Shown one piece after another: positions 7,432-17,384 of a stretch of 64,000 nucleotides of DNA. Source of the stretch: Anaerolineales bacterium (GTDB lineage: Bacteria; Chloroflexota; Anaerolineae; 4572-78; J111). The position numbers and the translations under genes are program-made. The DNA lies in assembly GCA_015075185.1 (NCBI GenBank), contig JABTUW010000003.1:620001-684000 (forward strand), in the 5' to 3' direction. The notes under the pieces are model-generated. The model was not told where the DNA came from, searched no databases, and saw nothing but the letters and a program-made list of their open reading frames with translations. Each line of letters starts with the position of its first letter. Position 1 is the stretch's first letter.

Positions 7432-9525
7432 TTGAACTTAAAATCGAAAATCGAAAATACCCAGTGGGCACGCTGTCGAAAATCCAAAATCCAAGATTGG
7501 CTCCCCTGGTTGGCCCTGTCGCTGATCATTGTCGGCCAGCTCAACTACCTACCGGCTCGCCTCGACTTTTTGTACCAGCTTGGAGTCTTGGCTCAGGCAG
7601 ACGTGCAAGATGCGACTCGCCTGGCTTACGGAGCAGCCAGCTATAATTTGCTGGCCTGGGTTGAGCAAAATACGACTCCTAACACGACCCTGTTGCTGCT
7701 TACCACCAGTCCCCAGACCTACGGCGATCCGGTTTATGTCCTCTACCACCGCGCGCTCTATCATTTATACCCGCGCACCGTCTGGTGGGCTGCCCCGGTC
7801 CCTCCGACCCGCTACCCGGCCTGGTGGACCTTCACCGATTTGACCGAAGTCAATATTCTGGCCCTGGCCCAAAAATACTATGCCTCCGCCATTTTGGCCG
7901 ATGGCTTTACCCGGCCGCCCATCCCTGGCCAGGTTTTGGTTTTTGACGCCGACACCCAGCTTATTTTTATCAAAACCGGCGGCCAGAAACCGCTCACTTT
8001 TCAGCCCTCCGACGCTGCCCCATCCTTATCTCCATTCGGTCTGTTCCTGCGGGCTTTGGGAGCCATCCTCTCTATCTGGCTGTGGGGTGATGCCTTGTCC
8101 GGGGCAAACCGCAACGGAGGCGCTTCCTCCTGGCCTCGACGCCTGGCCGCGGGCTGGCTGCTGGGTTGTGGGCTGACTTCGCTGGCCGTGTTTATCTTGT
8201 TGTGGGCCGGCCTATCGCTGACAGTCGCCGTCAGCAGCCTGAGTTTGCTGGGCGGCTTACTCTGGCTCTATCTCCACTGGAAAAACTTTCACTCCCTCTC
8301 CCTGCCCCTCTGCTCTCCCCGTCTGGCGCTTCGCGCTGGCAGCCCCCTGCTTTCTTTTCCTCGCTTCCCCGCCTCTCTCTCTTCCCTCTTCCTTGCTCTG
8401 ATCCTGCTCCAGGTTGGCCTTGTCGCCTTCGCCGCCTGGGCCAGTCCTCTCGCCGATTGGGACGCCTGGGTCAATTGGGCCAGCAAGGCCAGGGCCATCT
8501 TTATTGATCAAACCCTCTCACCTGCTCTATATCACAACCTGGCCCGCCTGCCGACCAATCAGGATTATCCTTTAATGCTGCCCCTGGTCGAAGCCTGGTT
8601 TTACACTTGGCTGGGGCAAATCCACGAACCGGCGATTAATTTAATTTCACTCTTGTTTTATACTGCTTTACTGCTGCTCTTCTACCACGCCGCTCGTTTG
8701 CTCGTCTCACCCGCCGCTGCTGCCGGTTTTACCACACTCTTGGCAACTGTTCCCCGCCTGGAACGTCCCGCCTCCAGCGGCCTGGCCGATATACCTTTAG
8801 CGGCCTTAGTATTCTTATCATTCTTGTTATTATTTGAGATTTTCATAACTTGGCCTTCTGACAACCACTCTCGCACTCTCCTCCGCTCCCCCCGCCTGGC
8901 GCTCCGCGCTGGCAGTCTCCTGCTCGCTTTATCCCTCTCCACCGCCTTCCTCCCCTGGTTCAAAAACGAAGGCTGGTTGTGGTGGATAGGGATCACTCTT
9001 TCGCTGGGGGTGGGATTGGCGCTGCAAATCAGGCGAAAACACCTCTCACGGCATGAAGCTGTTGTTTGTTTTCTGCTTTATATCACCCCTACCCTGGCGC
9101 TACCCCTGCTGTGGCAGCTTTTTTTGATCCTGTTTGGGGCCTACCGTTTTACCTTTTTACCCTTGACTCTCGCCACTTTTTGGACTAATTTACCCCGGCT
9201 GCCGCTGATTGGCTGGCACATGCTCATCCGCTTGTTGAATCCTTACTGGAATTTTGTCTGGTTGTTTGCCGGTTTAATTCTTTTGAGCAGGAGGCAACGA
9301 ATTTTGTCGGCCCCCTTAGGTTGGCTGATTTTGCCGGGGTTGGGCTACTTGGGGGTTATCAGTATTTCTTTTGTGTTCAGCCGGTTTGACCCTTTTCTGG
9401 ATCATCTCAACAACTCCGCCGAGCGGCTCATCTTGCAGGCAACACCCTTGCTGGTCTGGTGGCTGCTGGGCCAAAGTGTGGCTGCCGGCTGGGTACGGGC
9501 AAAATCCGAAGAACTTTTGAAGTAA
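7432..9525 (+). CDS. Large polytopic membrane protein, probable glycosyltransferase
   Basis: This 697-residue protein has a long soluble N-terminal part (about 50-190) and about a dozen membrane helices. The motifs SPLADWDAWVNWASKA (about 339-354) and SSGLADIPLAALVF resemble GT39-like transferases of Chloroflexota, so polyprenyl-sugar transfer is the best guess. The TTG at 7432 lies in a mini-repeat (AAAATCGAAAATC words), and the first 20 or so residues look repeat-derived. Two further insertions encode the same peptide, SPRLALRAGS, at about residues 293 and 485. The gene overlaps nothing and precedes the PHP gene by five bases. Confidence 0.7.
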   Translation: MNLKSKIENTQWARCRKSKIQDWLPWLALSLIIVGQLNYLPARLDFLYQLGVLAQADVQDATRLAYGAASYNLLAWVEQNTTPNTTLLLLTTSPQTYGDPVYVLYHRALYHLYPRTVWWAAPVPPTRYPAWWTFTDLTEVNILALAQKYYASAILADGFTRPPIPGQVLVFDADTQLIFIKTGGQKPLTFQPSDAAPSLSPFGLFLRALGAILSIWLWGDALSGANRNGGASSWPRRLAAGWLLGCGLTSLAVFILLWAGLSLTVAVSSLSLLGGLLWLYLHWKNFHSLSLPLCSPRLALRAGSPLLSFPRFPASLSSLFLALILLQVGLVAFAAWASPLADWDAWVNWASKARAIFIDQTLSPALYHNLARLPTNQDYPLMLPLVEAWFYTWLGQIHEPAINLISLLFYTALLLLFYHAARLLVSPAAAAGFTTLLATVPRLERPASSGLADIPLAALVFLSFLLLFEIFITWPSDNHSRTLLRSPRLALRAGSLLLALSLSTAFLPWFKNEGWLWWIGITLSLGVGLALQIRRKHLSRHEAVVCFLLYITPTLALPLLWQLFLILFGAYRFTFLPLTLATFWTNLPRLPLIGWHMLIRLLNPYWNFVWLFAGLILLSRRQRILSAPLGWLILPGLGYLGVISISFVFSRFDPFLDHLNNSAERLILQATPLLVWWLLGQSVAAGWVRAKSEELLK

Positions 9526-9530
9526 GATCA

Positions 9531-10322
9531 ATGGACTTTCATTTCCACGACCTCCACGTTCATACCCGGCCTCATTCACCCGACGCTCACTGGCGGGCTA
9601 CGCTGCCGGCGATGCTCAAAACGGCGGCAAAAAACGGGGTCTGGACGGTGGGACTAGCTAATCACTATTTTCTGGATACAAATTTCAAGGCCTTTCAGAA
9701 TTTGCGTCAGGAAGTTGCCAAAAAAACGCCGCCGGGGATGGCTGTTTTAATCGGGGCGGAATTATGTGTGCTGGATACTGCCGGAACGATCAAACTGACC
9801 CCGGAAGAAGCAACACAACTCGATTTTGTTTTGGCCGGCCCGCATCACTTCAAACAGCGCTGGGTCGAGCGACCTCCGGCGGGCAGCGCCGCTGCTTTTG
9901 TGGCCCACCAGCACCAGGCGCTGCTCAACGCGGCCAAAAATCCGCTGGTGCATGGCCTGGCTCACCCCTGGGTTATTAGCATCCAAAATGCCTCAAGTCG
10001 CTGGGGCTTCACTCCCGCCGAGTTCTTGGCCGCCTGGACGGAAGATCACTTTGCTGAATTGGGCCAGGTCGCCAAAGATCACGGCACGGCTATTGAGATT
10101 GGGATGGGGATACACCTGATGGCTGAACATCAGGGCGAGGGGTTTTGGCAAAAATATGCCAGAGGCTTGCAGGCAGCCAGGACGGCCGGAGCTAAATTTT
10201 ACTTTGGCTCCGATGCCCACCACTTGTTTGTCATTGCCCGGCTGGATTGGCTGCAGCCGACGTTGACAAAACTGGGTTTCACCCCTCAGGACATCATCTC
10301 CCCGGAGGAATGGTTAAAATAA
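9531..10322 (+). CDS. PHP-domain phosphoesterase
   Basis: This 263-residue protein starts at the ATG at 9531; an in-frame upstream extension into the previous gene has no domain match. PHP metal motifs are in order: DLHVHTRPHS (residues 6-15), IGAELCVLD, LAGPHHF, HGLAHPW, IEIGMG and the closing GSDAHH motif. PHP proteins are trinuclear metal phosphoesterases such as histidinol phosphatase or 3',5'-nucleoside bisphosphate phosphatase. The exact substrate is unknown. It is the last gene of the radical SAM/glycosyltransferase run. Confidence 0.8.
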   Translation: MDFHFHDLHVHTRPHSPDAHWRATLPAMLKTAAKNGVWTVGLANHYFLDTNFKAFQNLRQEVAKKTPPGMAVLIGAELCVLDTAGTIKLTPEEATQLDFVLAGPHHFKQRWVERPPAGSAAAFVAHQHQALLNAAKNPLVHGLAHPWVISIQNASSRWGFTPAEFLAAWTEDHFAELGQVAKDHGTAIEIGMGIHLMAEHQGEGFWQKYARGLQAARTAGAKFYFGSDAHHLFVIARLDWLQPTLTKLGFTPQDIISPEEWLK

Positions 10323-10340
10323 CCCAGATGGCCAACCTGC

Positions 10341-10562
10341 TCAATCCTGAGTTACAATCACAGGATTTTCCTCTGCCCCTTCATCCTGGATTTCAGGATA
10401 ACGCCTCAACAGGTTGTACAGTTTTAGGAGTTCTGCGCGGAGGTGGAGCAGGTCCTCGCGATACAGCTTATCTTCCTGGATGAGGGACAACTCGATAACG
10501 CCGAGGGTTAGCGCCAGTTGATGCCTGATCGGTTCGGGTAATGGGTTATGAAGTCTGGACAT
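10341..10562 (-). CDS. Small protein of unknown function
   Basis: A 73-residue, largely helical, Leu/Glu-rich ORF reads LPEPIRHQLALTLGVIELS in its first third, which vaguely recalls the phosphoacceptor helix of histidine kinases. It lies downstream of, and on the same strand as, the hybrid histidine kinase ending at 10,773, with about 210 non-coding bases between. No strong ribosome site is visible. It may be a real small signalling protein or chance. Confidence 0.45.
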   Translation of the reverse strand: MSRLHNPLPEPIRHQLALTLGVIELSLIQEDKLYREDLLHLRAELLKLYNLLRRYPEIQDEGAEENPVIVTQD

Positions 10563-10679
10563 AGTGTTTTAAGGTGCTCAAGAAGCGTTTCGGGTACAAT
10601 CGTACCCCATCCTTATGATACACCAGCCAGGTTTGAATCCGGTTGGGAAATAGTAAGAAGGGAATAAAAAGAAAATAGG

Positions 10680-10770
10680 AATTTGGTTAGAGGCTTGCAG
10701 CCATCTGGTTTCAACCAGGTCATCTGGTTCCCAAACTCAGTGTGAGTACCAGATTGGGAGAGTCAACCAC
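10680..10770. repeat. Imperfect repeats and fold-back sequence downstream of the kinase
   Basis: CATCTGGTT occurs twice 21 bases apart (10,701-10,729), followed by TCCCAAACTCAGTGTGAGTACCAG. The second part resembles the GTTCC-AACTC palindrome family seen at 25,450-25,482. No T-tract is present, so it is not a clear intrinsic terminator. Confidence 0.35.
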
Positions 10771-10772
10771 TC

Positions 10773-12491
10773 CTAAGTTTGTTCCAGGGCCTTTTCTTCG
10801 ATATCTAACACTTCGCGCACCTTCTGGACCAGTCGCTGCGGGGAAAAAGGCTTCTGGAGAAAGGCGCTTCCCGTTTTGGGCAGGCCATAGCGAATGATGG
10901 TGCTGTCCGTATAGCCCGACATAAATAGCACCTTAATTTGAGGACGGGCAGCTCTGAGTTGTTCGGCCAAATTCGCGCCGCCCAATCGAGGCATGATCAT
11001 ATCGGTCAGGAGCAAATGGATTTCTTTTTTCGGCTGGCTCTGCGCCAGTTCAAGCGCTTCAAGGCCGTCGGCGGCTTCCAGCACGGTATAGCCTTGTTGG
11101 CGTAACGACTGCGCCGCCAGGTCGCGCACGGTAATTTCATCTTCGGCCAGCAGGATGGTTTCTGTGCCTTGAGCCAGGATGTTAATAGGTTCGGGCCTAA
11201 CCAGAGGCGTGGCGACACCCTCCACCTGTGGGAGATAAATCTTGAACGTTGTGCCTACGCCCACTTCGCTGTAGGCGCGGATATGGCCCCCATTCTGTTT
11301 GACAATGCCAAAGCAAGTTGCCAGACCCAGCCCTGTCCCTTTCCCAACCTCTTTCGTCGTAAAAAACGGTTCGAACAGGCGTGACTTGACTTCTTCGGTC
11401 ATCCCAACGCCGGTATCGCTGACTGCCAGAAGCACGTACTCGCCGGGAGTTACCTCGGCGTGCCGGCGGGCGTAGTCATGATCGAGGCTAACATTGGCTG
11501 TTTCGATGATGAGTTCACCCCCGTTGGGCATGGCGTCGCGGGCATTAACCACCAGGTTGAGTAAAACCTGCTCCAATTGGCCTGGATCGGCTTTGAGGGA
11601 GGCTAGGTCTGGCGCCAGGAGGGTGGTCAATTTGATGTCTTCGCTGATGAGACGGCGCAGCATCTTTTCGACGTTAAGGATCAAATCGTTCAAATTGAGT
11701 ATTCTGGGTTCGATGATCTGCCGGCGAGCGAAAGCCAGCAATTGGCGGGTGAGGTTGGCGGCGCGTTGGGCTGTTTTTTGAATACCCTCCAAATCAGGGT
11801 GGGCGGCATGGTCGGGGGGCAGGGTGTCCGCAGCCATAGCCGTATAGCCCATGATGGCCGTCAGCAAATTGTTAAAATCGTGGGCGACTCCCCCGGCCAG
11901 GCGGCCAATCGCCTCCATTTTTTGGACCTGGCGGAATTGCTGCTCCAATTCGTTCCGGAGCGCCTCCGCCCGCTTGCGCTCGTTGATCTCTGACCGGAGT
12001 TCATGAGCATAGATAACCGCCTGTTTGTAAGCGGCTTTAGCCCGCTTTTGTTCGGTGATGTCGCGGATGACCAGTATCTTGGCCGTGTGAGCCTGATAGG
12101 GAATCAGTTTTTCGCTAATTTCGATGGGGAAAACAACGCCGTCTTTTCTTAAGCCGACAGCCTCATAACGTTCTTGAGTTCCTGACAGCGTCTTCGTTAA
12201 AACTTGGTCTCGCGACTCCGGAGCGATCAGCTCCGACACCTGCTTGCCAATAAATTCCGGGAGTTCATAGCCAAATATCTCGGCCAACTTTGGGTTGGCT
12301 TCTAAAATCTGGCCCTGCTCGTGGACCGCCAGCCCTTCAAAAGTGGCTTCGGACCAGTGGCGAAACCGCTCATCACTTTCATGCCAGGCGGCATCTAACC
12401 GCTGGTAAGCAGCTTCTAATTGGGCCATTTGCTGGCGCAGGTCAGTCAATTCCTGGCTTAACTGGGCTTTAGTCTTCCGTTTATCCTTCAT
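10773..12491 (-). CDS. Hybrid sensor histidine kinase (coiled coil-PAS-HisKA-HATPase-REC)
   Basis: The protein is 572 residues from the ATG at 12,491, which has AAGGG upstream; an in-frame ATG at 12,614 adds 41 unstructured residues. A short coiled coil (residues 5-40) precedes a PAS domain (about 45-160), a second coiled coil, HisKA with the phosphoacceptor in [14 protein letters not shown], an HATPase domain ([30 protein letters not shown]) and a C-terminal receiver (LLAEDE, the acceptor Asp in [10 protein letters not shown], and FLQKPF). There is no membrane segment, so it senses a cytoplasmic signal. No separate response regulator lies next to it. Confidence 0.9.
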   Translation of the reverse strand: MKDKRKTKAQLSQELTDLRQQMAQLEAAYQRLDAAWHESDERFRHWSEATFEGLAVHEQGQILEANPKLAEIFGYELPEFIGKQVSELIAPESRDQVLTKTLSGTQERYEAVGLRKDGVVFPIEISEKLIPYQAHTAKILVIRDITEQKRAKAAYKQAVIYAHELRSEINERKRAEALRNELEQQFRQVQKMEAIGRLAGGVAHDFNNLLTAIMGYTAMAADTLPPDHAAHPDLEGIQKTAQRAANLTRQLLAFARRQIIEPRILNLNDLILNVEKMLRRLISEDIKLTTLLAPDLASLKADPGQLEQVLLNLVVNARDAMPNGGELIIETANVSLDHDYARRHAEVTPGEYVLLAVSDTGVGMTEEVKSRLFEPFFTTKEVGKGTGLGLATCFGIVKQNGGHIRAYSEVGVGTTFKIYLPQVEGVATPLVRPEPINILAQGTETILLAEDEITVRDLAAQSLRQQGYTVLEAADGLEALELAQSQPKKEIHLLLTDMIMPRLGGANLAEQLRAARPQIKVLFMSGYTDSTIIRYGLPKTGSAFLQKPFSPQRLVQKVREVLDIEEKALEQT

Positions 12492-12829
12492 CGTGTTAGC
12501 CCTTACAAGGGAGAGGCATGTTCGGTTGTTAAGATAGCGGCTCGAAGAACCATCACCAAGATGGCGCAAAGTTATTGGCCGGCTTATGTCATTTTGCTGG
12601 TGAATAGGGGTCATCTCAACGCTAGGCTCCCCCTAAAGCTGGCCTTGAGAAAATCACCTGCTGACGTAGCTTTATTATTATAACCCTTTTCCGGGTAAAA
12701 TCTAGCCCCCCTTTATTCCTAACTAAAATGATCGTTTCGGGTAAATACGTAGGAGTCCAAAGTACACTTTGGACTCCTACTTTTAATCTTTCAAATCCAA
12801 TGCCCCAAAATTCTGCGCTTGGCCGAAGT
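12492..12829. other. Intergenic region with a perfect 15-bp palindrome
   Basis: This stretch separates two same-strand genes: the end of gcvP at 12,830 and the start of the kinase at 12,491. It contains an inverted repeat at 12,749-12,780 (GTAGGAGTCCAAAGT with its exact complement, 2-base centre). On the gcvP strand no T-run follows, so it may act as a 3' stabiliser or be a REP-like element rather than an intrinsic terminator. A promoter for the kinase gene should lie in 12,500-12,740, but no clear -35/-10 pair could be picked. Confidence 0.5.
12749..12780. repeat. Perfect palindrome, 15-bp arms
   Basis: The arms GTAGGAGTCCAAAGT and ACTTTGGACTCCTAC are exact reverse complements with only two bases between them. 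The palindrome stands between the kinase gene and the 3' end of gcvP. Confidence 0.75.
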
Positions 12830-15715
12830 TCAGGGGGCCTCGTAAGCCTCTACCGGCACGCAGACACAGAACAGATTGCGATCGCCATAAACGTTGTCAA
12901 TGCGCGAGACTGCGGGCCAGAATTTCGACGCCCTGACCCAAGGCGCTGGGAAAGCCGCCTGCTCCCGCGAGTAGGGCCGGTCCCACTGGTCCGAGGTCAC
13001 GATTGCGGCGGTGTGAGGGGCGTGTTTGAGCGGGTTGTTTTCCCGGTCTACCCGCCCCTCCTCGATGGCCCGAATCTCTTCACGAATGCTGATGAGCGCC
13101 TCGCAGAAACGATTCAGCTCTTCCAGCGACTCGCTTTCCGTCGGTTCAATCATCAGCGTTCCCGGCACCGGGAAGGACATTGTCGGCGCGTGGAAACCGT
13201 AATCCATCAGGCGTTTAGCCACATCTTCGGCCTCGACGCCGCTGGCCTCTTTGAGCGGGCGCAGGTCAATAATGCACTCGTGAGCCACGCGGCCGTTCAC
13301 GCCTTTATAGAGCACGGGATAGTATGGGTCGAGCCGGGCGGCGACATAGTTGGCATTGAGGATGGCAATTTTGGTTGCTTCAGTCAGGCCCGCCGCGCCC
13401 ATCATGGCAATGTAGGTATAGGAGATGGGCAAAATGCTGGCGCTGCCCCAGGGCGCCGCCGAGACAGCGCCCACTCCTTTTTTACCGCCTACCCCATACA
13501 CCACAACGTGATGCGGCAAAAATGGGACCAGGTGCGCTGCAACACAAATCGGACCCACGCCCGGCCCGCCGCCGCCGTGTGGGATGCAGAAGGTTTTGTG
13601 CAGATTCAGATGGCACACATCCGCGCCGATGTCGCCGGGGCGGCAGAGGCCCACCTGGGCGTTCATATTGGCCCCGTCCATATAGACCTGCCCGCCGTAC
13701 TCATGGATAATTCGGCAGATTTCCTTGATTTCGGCCTCAAAAACGCCGTGAGTGGAGGGGTAGGTGACCATCAGGGCGGCCAGGTGGTCGCCATGCTCTT
13801 CGGCTTTGCGGCGCAGGTCGGCCAGGTCAATATTGCCGTTGTGGTCACAGGCGACCACCACCACCTGCATCCCGGCCATAGCCGCGCTGGCCGGGTTCGT
13901 GCCATGCGCCGAACTGGGGATCAGGCAGATATTGCGCTGATCTTCACCCCGGTCGTGATGGTAAGCGCGGATCGTCAGCAGCCCGGTATACTCCCCCTGC
14001 GAACCGGCGTTGGGTTGCAGCGAGGTTGCGGCAAAGCCGGTAATTTCGGCCAGCCAGCCTTCCAGCCGCTCAAACATAATTTGATAGCCCTCGGCCTGGT
14101 CGAGGGGGGCAAACGGATGCAAATGGGCAAACTGGGGCCAAGTAATCGGCAGCATCTCGGCGGTGGCATTCAACTTCATGGTGCAGGACCCCAGCGGAAT
14201 CATGGAGTGGGTCAGCGATAGATCCCGCGCTTGCAGCCGGTGGATATAGCGCAGCATCTCGGTTTCGGAGTGGTAGCTGTTGAAAACGGCATGGGTCAAA
14301 AAGGCGCTTTGCCGTTGATGGGGGTCCGGGTAAGTTAAGTCTACTTGGGCGGCCAGCTCTTTCAGGGCAAGCTGACCCGGTTTAGCACCGTAGATCTCAA
14401 ACAACAGCTCTACATCATGGGCAAGGGTAAATTCGTCCAGGGAGATGCCCGTCGCTTCATCGTCATAAAGACGCAGGTTGACCTGGCGGGCCAGGGCCTC
14501 GTGGATCAATTGTTTGGGCGTGTGCGGACCGCCGCTGATTTTTAGCGTATCGAAGACCAGGCCATCGGCCACCGTGTAGCCCAACTGCCGCAGTCCGGCC
14601 GCCAGAGTTTCGGCCAGCAGCCGCACCGGCTGGGCAATGCGGGTTAAGCCGGCAGGACCGTGGTACACGGCATACATCGAGGCTATCACGGCCAGCAGTA
14701 CTTGAGCCGTGCAAATGTTGCTGGTAGCATGCTCCCGGCGAATGTGCTGCTCTCGCGTTTGCAGGGTCAGCCGGTAAGCCGGTTGGCCGGTCGCGTCTTT
14801 GGAGACCCCCGCCAACCGCCCCGGCATTTGCCGTTTGTAAGCGTCTTGGGTAGCCATAAAGGCCGCGTGCGGACCGCCGTAGCCCATCGGCACGCCAAAA
14901 CGCTGGCTGTTGCCGATGACGACATCGGCCCCAAACTCTCCGGGTGGGCGCAGCAAGGTCAGGGCCAACAGGTCACTGGCTACCACTACCAACGCCCCGG
15001 CAGCATGAGCCTTTTGGCAAAACGATTCATAATCCAAGATAGTTCCATCAGTAGTGGGGTATTGGACCAACACCCCGAAGGTCGGTTCGGCAAAGTCGTA
15101 CTGCTCGTGGTCGCCAACAATCACCTTAAACCCTAACGGCTCGGCCCGAGTCTGCACGACTTCAATGGTCTGGGGGTGGCAGCGTTCTGACACAAAGAAA
15201 ACGTTGGCCATAGACTTGCGGTCTTGAGCGCGGCGGCAGAGGGTCATCGCTTCGGCAGCGGCAGTCGCCTCATCCAACAGCGAGGCGTTGGCAATCTCCA
15301 TGCCGGTCAGGTCGCAGACCATTGTTTGAAAGTTGAGTAAGGCTTCCAGCCGCCCCTGGGAAATTTCGGCTTGATAAGGGGTGTATTGGGTATACCAGCC
15401 GGGATTTTCCAGGATATTTCGTTGAATTACCGGCGGGGTGAGACAACTGTAGTACCCCATGCCGATGAAGGAACGGTAGACTTTGTTTTTGGCAGCCAGA
15501 TTACGCCAGTCGGTCCGTGCCTCCAATTCACTCAGGGGATCGGGCAGGCAGAGGGGGCGATTCAGACGAATGTCTGCCGGCACAGTCTGGTCAATCAATT
15601 CGTCCAGGGAAGTGACTCCCAAAACTTCGAGCATCCGGGTCACTTTATCCCCCTGGGGGCCAAGGTGACGCCGGGCAAAGGTGTCGGTAGGTCTGAGTAA
15701 CTCTAAATGGTTCAT
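12830..15715 (-). CDS. gcvP: Glycine dehydrogenase (decarboxylating), P-protein
   Basis: This is the single-chain 961-residue P-protein of the glycine cleavage system. It binds PLP and decarboxylates glycine, passing the aminomethyl group to the lipoyl arm of GcvH. The PLP lysine lies in [15 protein letters not shown]. The early motifs FARRHLGPQ and GMGYY and the glycine-rich region GYGGPHAAF are as in the family, and length is normal. The start at 15,715 (MNHLEL) matches family N-termini and lies four bases after the gcvH stop; an upstream ATG would overlap gcvH. It is the last gene of the gcvT-gcvH-gcvP operon. Confidence 0.97.
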   Translation of the reverse strand: MNHLELLRPTDTFARRHLGPQGDKVTRMLEVLGVTSLDELIDQTVPADIRLNRPLCLPDPLSELEARTDWRNLAAKNKVYRSFIGMGYYSCLTPPVIQRNILENPGWYTQYTPYQAEISQGRLEALLNFQTMVCDLTGMEIANASLLDEATAAAEAMTLCRRAQDRKSMANVFFVSERCHPQTIEVVQTRAEPLGFKVIVGDHEQYDFAEPTFGVLVQYPTTDGTILDYESFCQKAHAAGALVVVASDLLALTLLRPPGEFGADVVIGNSQRFGVPMGYGGPHAAFMATQDAYKRQMPGRLAGVSKDATGQPAYRLTLQTREQHIRREHATSNICTAQVLLAVIASMYAVYHGPAGLTRIAQPVRLLAETLAAGLRQLGYTVADGLVFDTLKISGGPHTPKQLIHEALARQVNLRLYDDEATGISLDEFTLAHDVELLFEIYGAKPGQLALKELAAQVDLTYPDPHQRQSAFLTHAVFNSYHSETEMLRYIHRLQARDLSLTHSMIPLGSCTMKLNATAEMLPITWPQFAHLHPFAPLDQAEGYQIMFERLEGWLAEITGFAATSLQPNAGSQGEYTGLLTIRAYHHDRGEDQRNICLIPSSAHGTNPASAAMAGMQVVVVACDHNGNIDLADLRRKAEEHGDHLAALMVTYPSTHGVFEAEIKEICRIIHEYGGQVYMDGANMNAQVGLCRPGDIGADVCHLNLHKTFCIPHGGGGPGVGPICVAAHLVPFLPHHVVVYGVGGKKGVGAVSAAPWGSASILPISYTYIAMMGAAGLTEATKIAILNANYVAARLDPYYPVLYKGVNGRVAHECIIDLRPLKEASGVEAEDVAKRLMDYGFHAPTMSFPVPGTLMIEPTESESLEELNRFCEALISIREEIRAIEEGRVDRENNPLKHAPHTAAIVTSDQWDRPYSREQAAFPAPWVRASKFWPAVSRIDNVYGDRNLFCVCVPVEAYEAP

Positions 15716-15719
15716 TCGT

Positions 15720-16103
15720 TCACTCGCTTTCAGCAACTTTAGCGTAATCGTCGCCACTGAGCAAACTAGCCCATTCGTCAGGATTTGAGGGCCTGATTTT
15801 AATCATCCAGCCGGCCCCATACGGGTCAGAGTTGATGACTTCCGGCGTATCCACCAGGGCGGTATTGATTTCGGCAATCTCACCGCTCAAAGGGATGTAG
15901 AGATCACTGGCGGCTTTAACCGACTCGACCACCCCAAAGATTTCGCCCCGCTTGAACGTGCTGCCGACCGCGGGCAGTTCGACGAAAACGACATCACTCA
16001 AACTGTCCTGGGCGTGGTCGGTGATGCCACAGGCATACAAGTCACCTTCTGGACGCGCCCACTCGTGGCTCTCCTGATATTTGGCGTTTGGATCAAGTTT
16101 CAT
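15720..16103 (-). CDS. gcvH: Glycine cleavage system H protein
   Basis: The 127-residue lipoyl carrier shuttles the methylamine intermediate between P- and T-proteins. The lipoylation lysine is in [12 protein letters not shown] (about residue 63), and the family motif YGAGWMIKI is near the C-terminus. An AGGAG-like site precedes the ATG. It lies between gcvT and gcvP in the operon. Confidence 0.97.
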   Translation of the reverse strand: MKLDPNAKYQESHEWARPEGDLYACGITDHAQDSLSDVVFVELPAVGSTFKRGEIFGVVESVKAASDLYIPLSGEIAEINTALVDTPEVINSDPYGAGWMIKIRPSNPDEWASLLSGDDYAKVAESE

Positions 16104-16149
16104 TGAAAAATTCTCCTTTCAGTGTTGTTGGCTAAAAATTTATGAGCCG

Positions 16150-16203
16150 AAGAGGCGAGGCGACGATGACGTGAAGAATTTTTCGCCTCTTCGCCTCTTC
16201 GTT
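16150..16203. repeat. Fold-back mini-repeat (AAGAGGCGAGGCGA / CGCCTCTTCGCCTCTTCG)
   Basis: In the gcvT-gcvH gap the words GAAGAGGCGAGGCG and TCGCCTCTTCGCCTCTTC form an inverted repeat around about 20 bases. The same GCCTC/GAGGC word family recurs inside cobN, cobO and cobQ. Confidence 0.6.
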
Positions 16204-17316
16204 TCATTTTCGATAGGTTGGCGTGTAAAAAGGCCGTTTGACCACTACGGCGGCCTTGGATTTGTCGCGAATGACGATTTGGAGGGGTGTGCCTACTGCG
16301 GCGTGTTCGGGGGCGACAAAGGCGTGGCCGCAGTACTTGTCCACTGTGGGAGCGTACAGCCCGCTGACCACCGTGCCGGTGGGTTCGCCGCTGGCGGTTG
16401 TGACTGGATAATCCTGGCGCGGGACGCCTTTTTCGACCAGTTCAAAGCCGACTAACTTTTTGGCAACACCGTTTTCTTTTTGCGCCAGCAGAGCCGCTTT
16501 GCCGATAAACTCTTTGTCGAATTTGCAGACCCAGCCCAGGTTGGCCTCGATGGGAGTGATGCCGGCGCTGATTTCGTGGCCGTAGAGGGGAAAACCGGCC
16601 TCAAAGCGGAGGCTGTCGCGGGCGGCCAGACCCACGGGTTTGACCTCGATATCCTCGGCCGCGCCCGTATTCAAAATCGACTCCCACACCTGCACAGCAG
16701 CTTCAGCCGGGAAAAACAGTTCGACGCCATCCTCGCCGGTGTAGCCGGTGCGCCCGATGAGTGCTGAAACTCCGGCCAGCTCAGTTTCAACAGCGTTAAA
16801 GCGGGCTACGGTGGACATATCGGCTTTGATTAATTTCTGTAACAGCTCGATAGCGCGGGGACCTTGTAAGGCCACCATGTAAGTCTCAGCCGATACGTTG
16901 GTGACGGTGACGTTGTACCCCTGAGCGTGCTCTTGCAGCCATTGGAAATCTTTGTCCAGGTTTGAGGCATTGACCACCACAAACCACCGTCCGGCCAGTT
17001 TGTAAATAAAAACGTCGTCCACGATGCCGCCGTGCTCGTAACACATCAAGGCATAGTGGGCCTCGTTAGCCGCCATCAGCCGGACATCCCAGGTAACGAG
17101 GTGATTAAGATAAGTTTCGGCGTCGGGGCCGGTTACGGTGATCTGGCCCATGTGGTCAATGTCAAACAGGCCAGCCGAGCGACGGGTGAGGTGATGCTCC
17201 TCGATGGGGCCGGTGGGATATTGGACCGGCATCTCCCACCCGGCAAACGGGACCATCCGCCCGCCGTGGTCAACATGCCATTGGTAAAGGTTCGTGCGCC
17301 CTAGATTTTCGTTCAT
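16204..17316 (-). CDS. gcvT: Aminomethyltransferase (glycine cleavage T-protein)
   Basis: This 370-residue enzyme takes the aminomethyl group from GcvH and, with tetrahydrofolate, releases ammonia and 5,10-methylene-THF. Typical motifs are MVPFAGWEMPVQY (residues 21-33), the folate-binding GIVDDVFIY region and GYTGEDGVELF (about 193-203). Length is normal for the family. It is the first gene of the operon, directly behind the riboswitch and terminator at 17,352-17,611. Confidence 0.96.
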   Translation of the reverse strand: MNENLGRTNLYQWHVDHGGRMVPFAGWEMPVQYPTGPIEEHHLTRRSAGLFDIDHMGQITVTGPDAETYLNHLVTWDVRLMAANEAHYALMCYEHGGIVDDVFIYKLAGRWFVVVNASNLDKDFQWLQEHAQGYNVTVTNVSAETYMVALQGPRAIELLQKLIKADMSTVARFNAVETELAGVSALIGRTGYTGEDGVELFFPAEAAVQVWESILNTGAAEDIEVKPVGLAARDSLRFEAGFPLYGHEISAGITPIEANLGWVCKFDKEFIGKAALLAQKENGVAKKLVGFELVEKGVPRQDYPVTTASGEPTGTVVSGLYAPTVDKYCGHAFVAPEHAAVGTPLQIVIRDKSKAAVVVKRPFYTPTYRK

Positions 17317-17351
17317 TGGACTGTTTTCCTTCTTTAGGGACTGTTTTCAAA

Positions 17352-17384
17352 TAAAAACGGGCACTCTAAAAGTGTGCCCGTTTG
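17352..17384 (-). terminator. Intrinsic terminator between glycine riboswitch and gcvT
   Basis: Read on the minus strand, AACGGGCAC and GTGCCCGTT pair around a short A/T loop and are followed by TTTTATTTG. Its place between aptamer 2 and the gcvT start suits a transcription-attenuation switch in which glycine binding prevents termination. Confidence 0.8.

Noticed and set aside
10615-10650. TTTGAATCCGG resembling a tRNA T-arm
   Set aside because: No acceptor, D or anticodon stems can be found around it.
12749-12780. Palindrome as the gcvP terminator
   Set aside because: On the gcvP strand the hairpin is followed by GTATTTACCC and not by a T-run.
12728-14221. A 497-codon open frame on the plus strand
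   Set aside because: It is antisense to gcvP, has a composition typical of shadow frames in G+C-rich genes (many His/Gly/Arg, no domain) and no ribosome site; its beginning lies in a palindrome.
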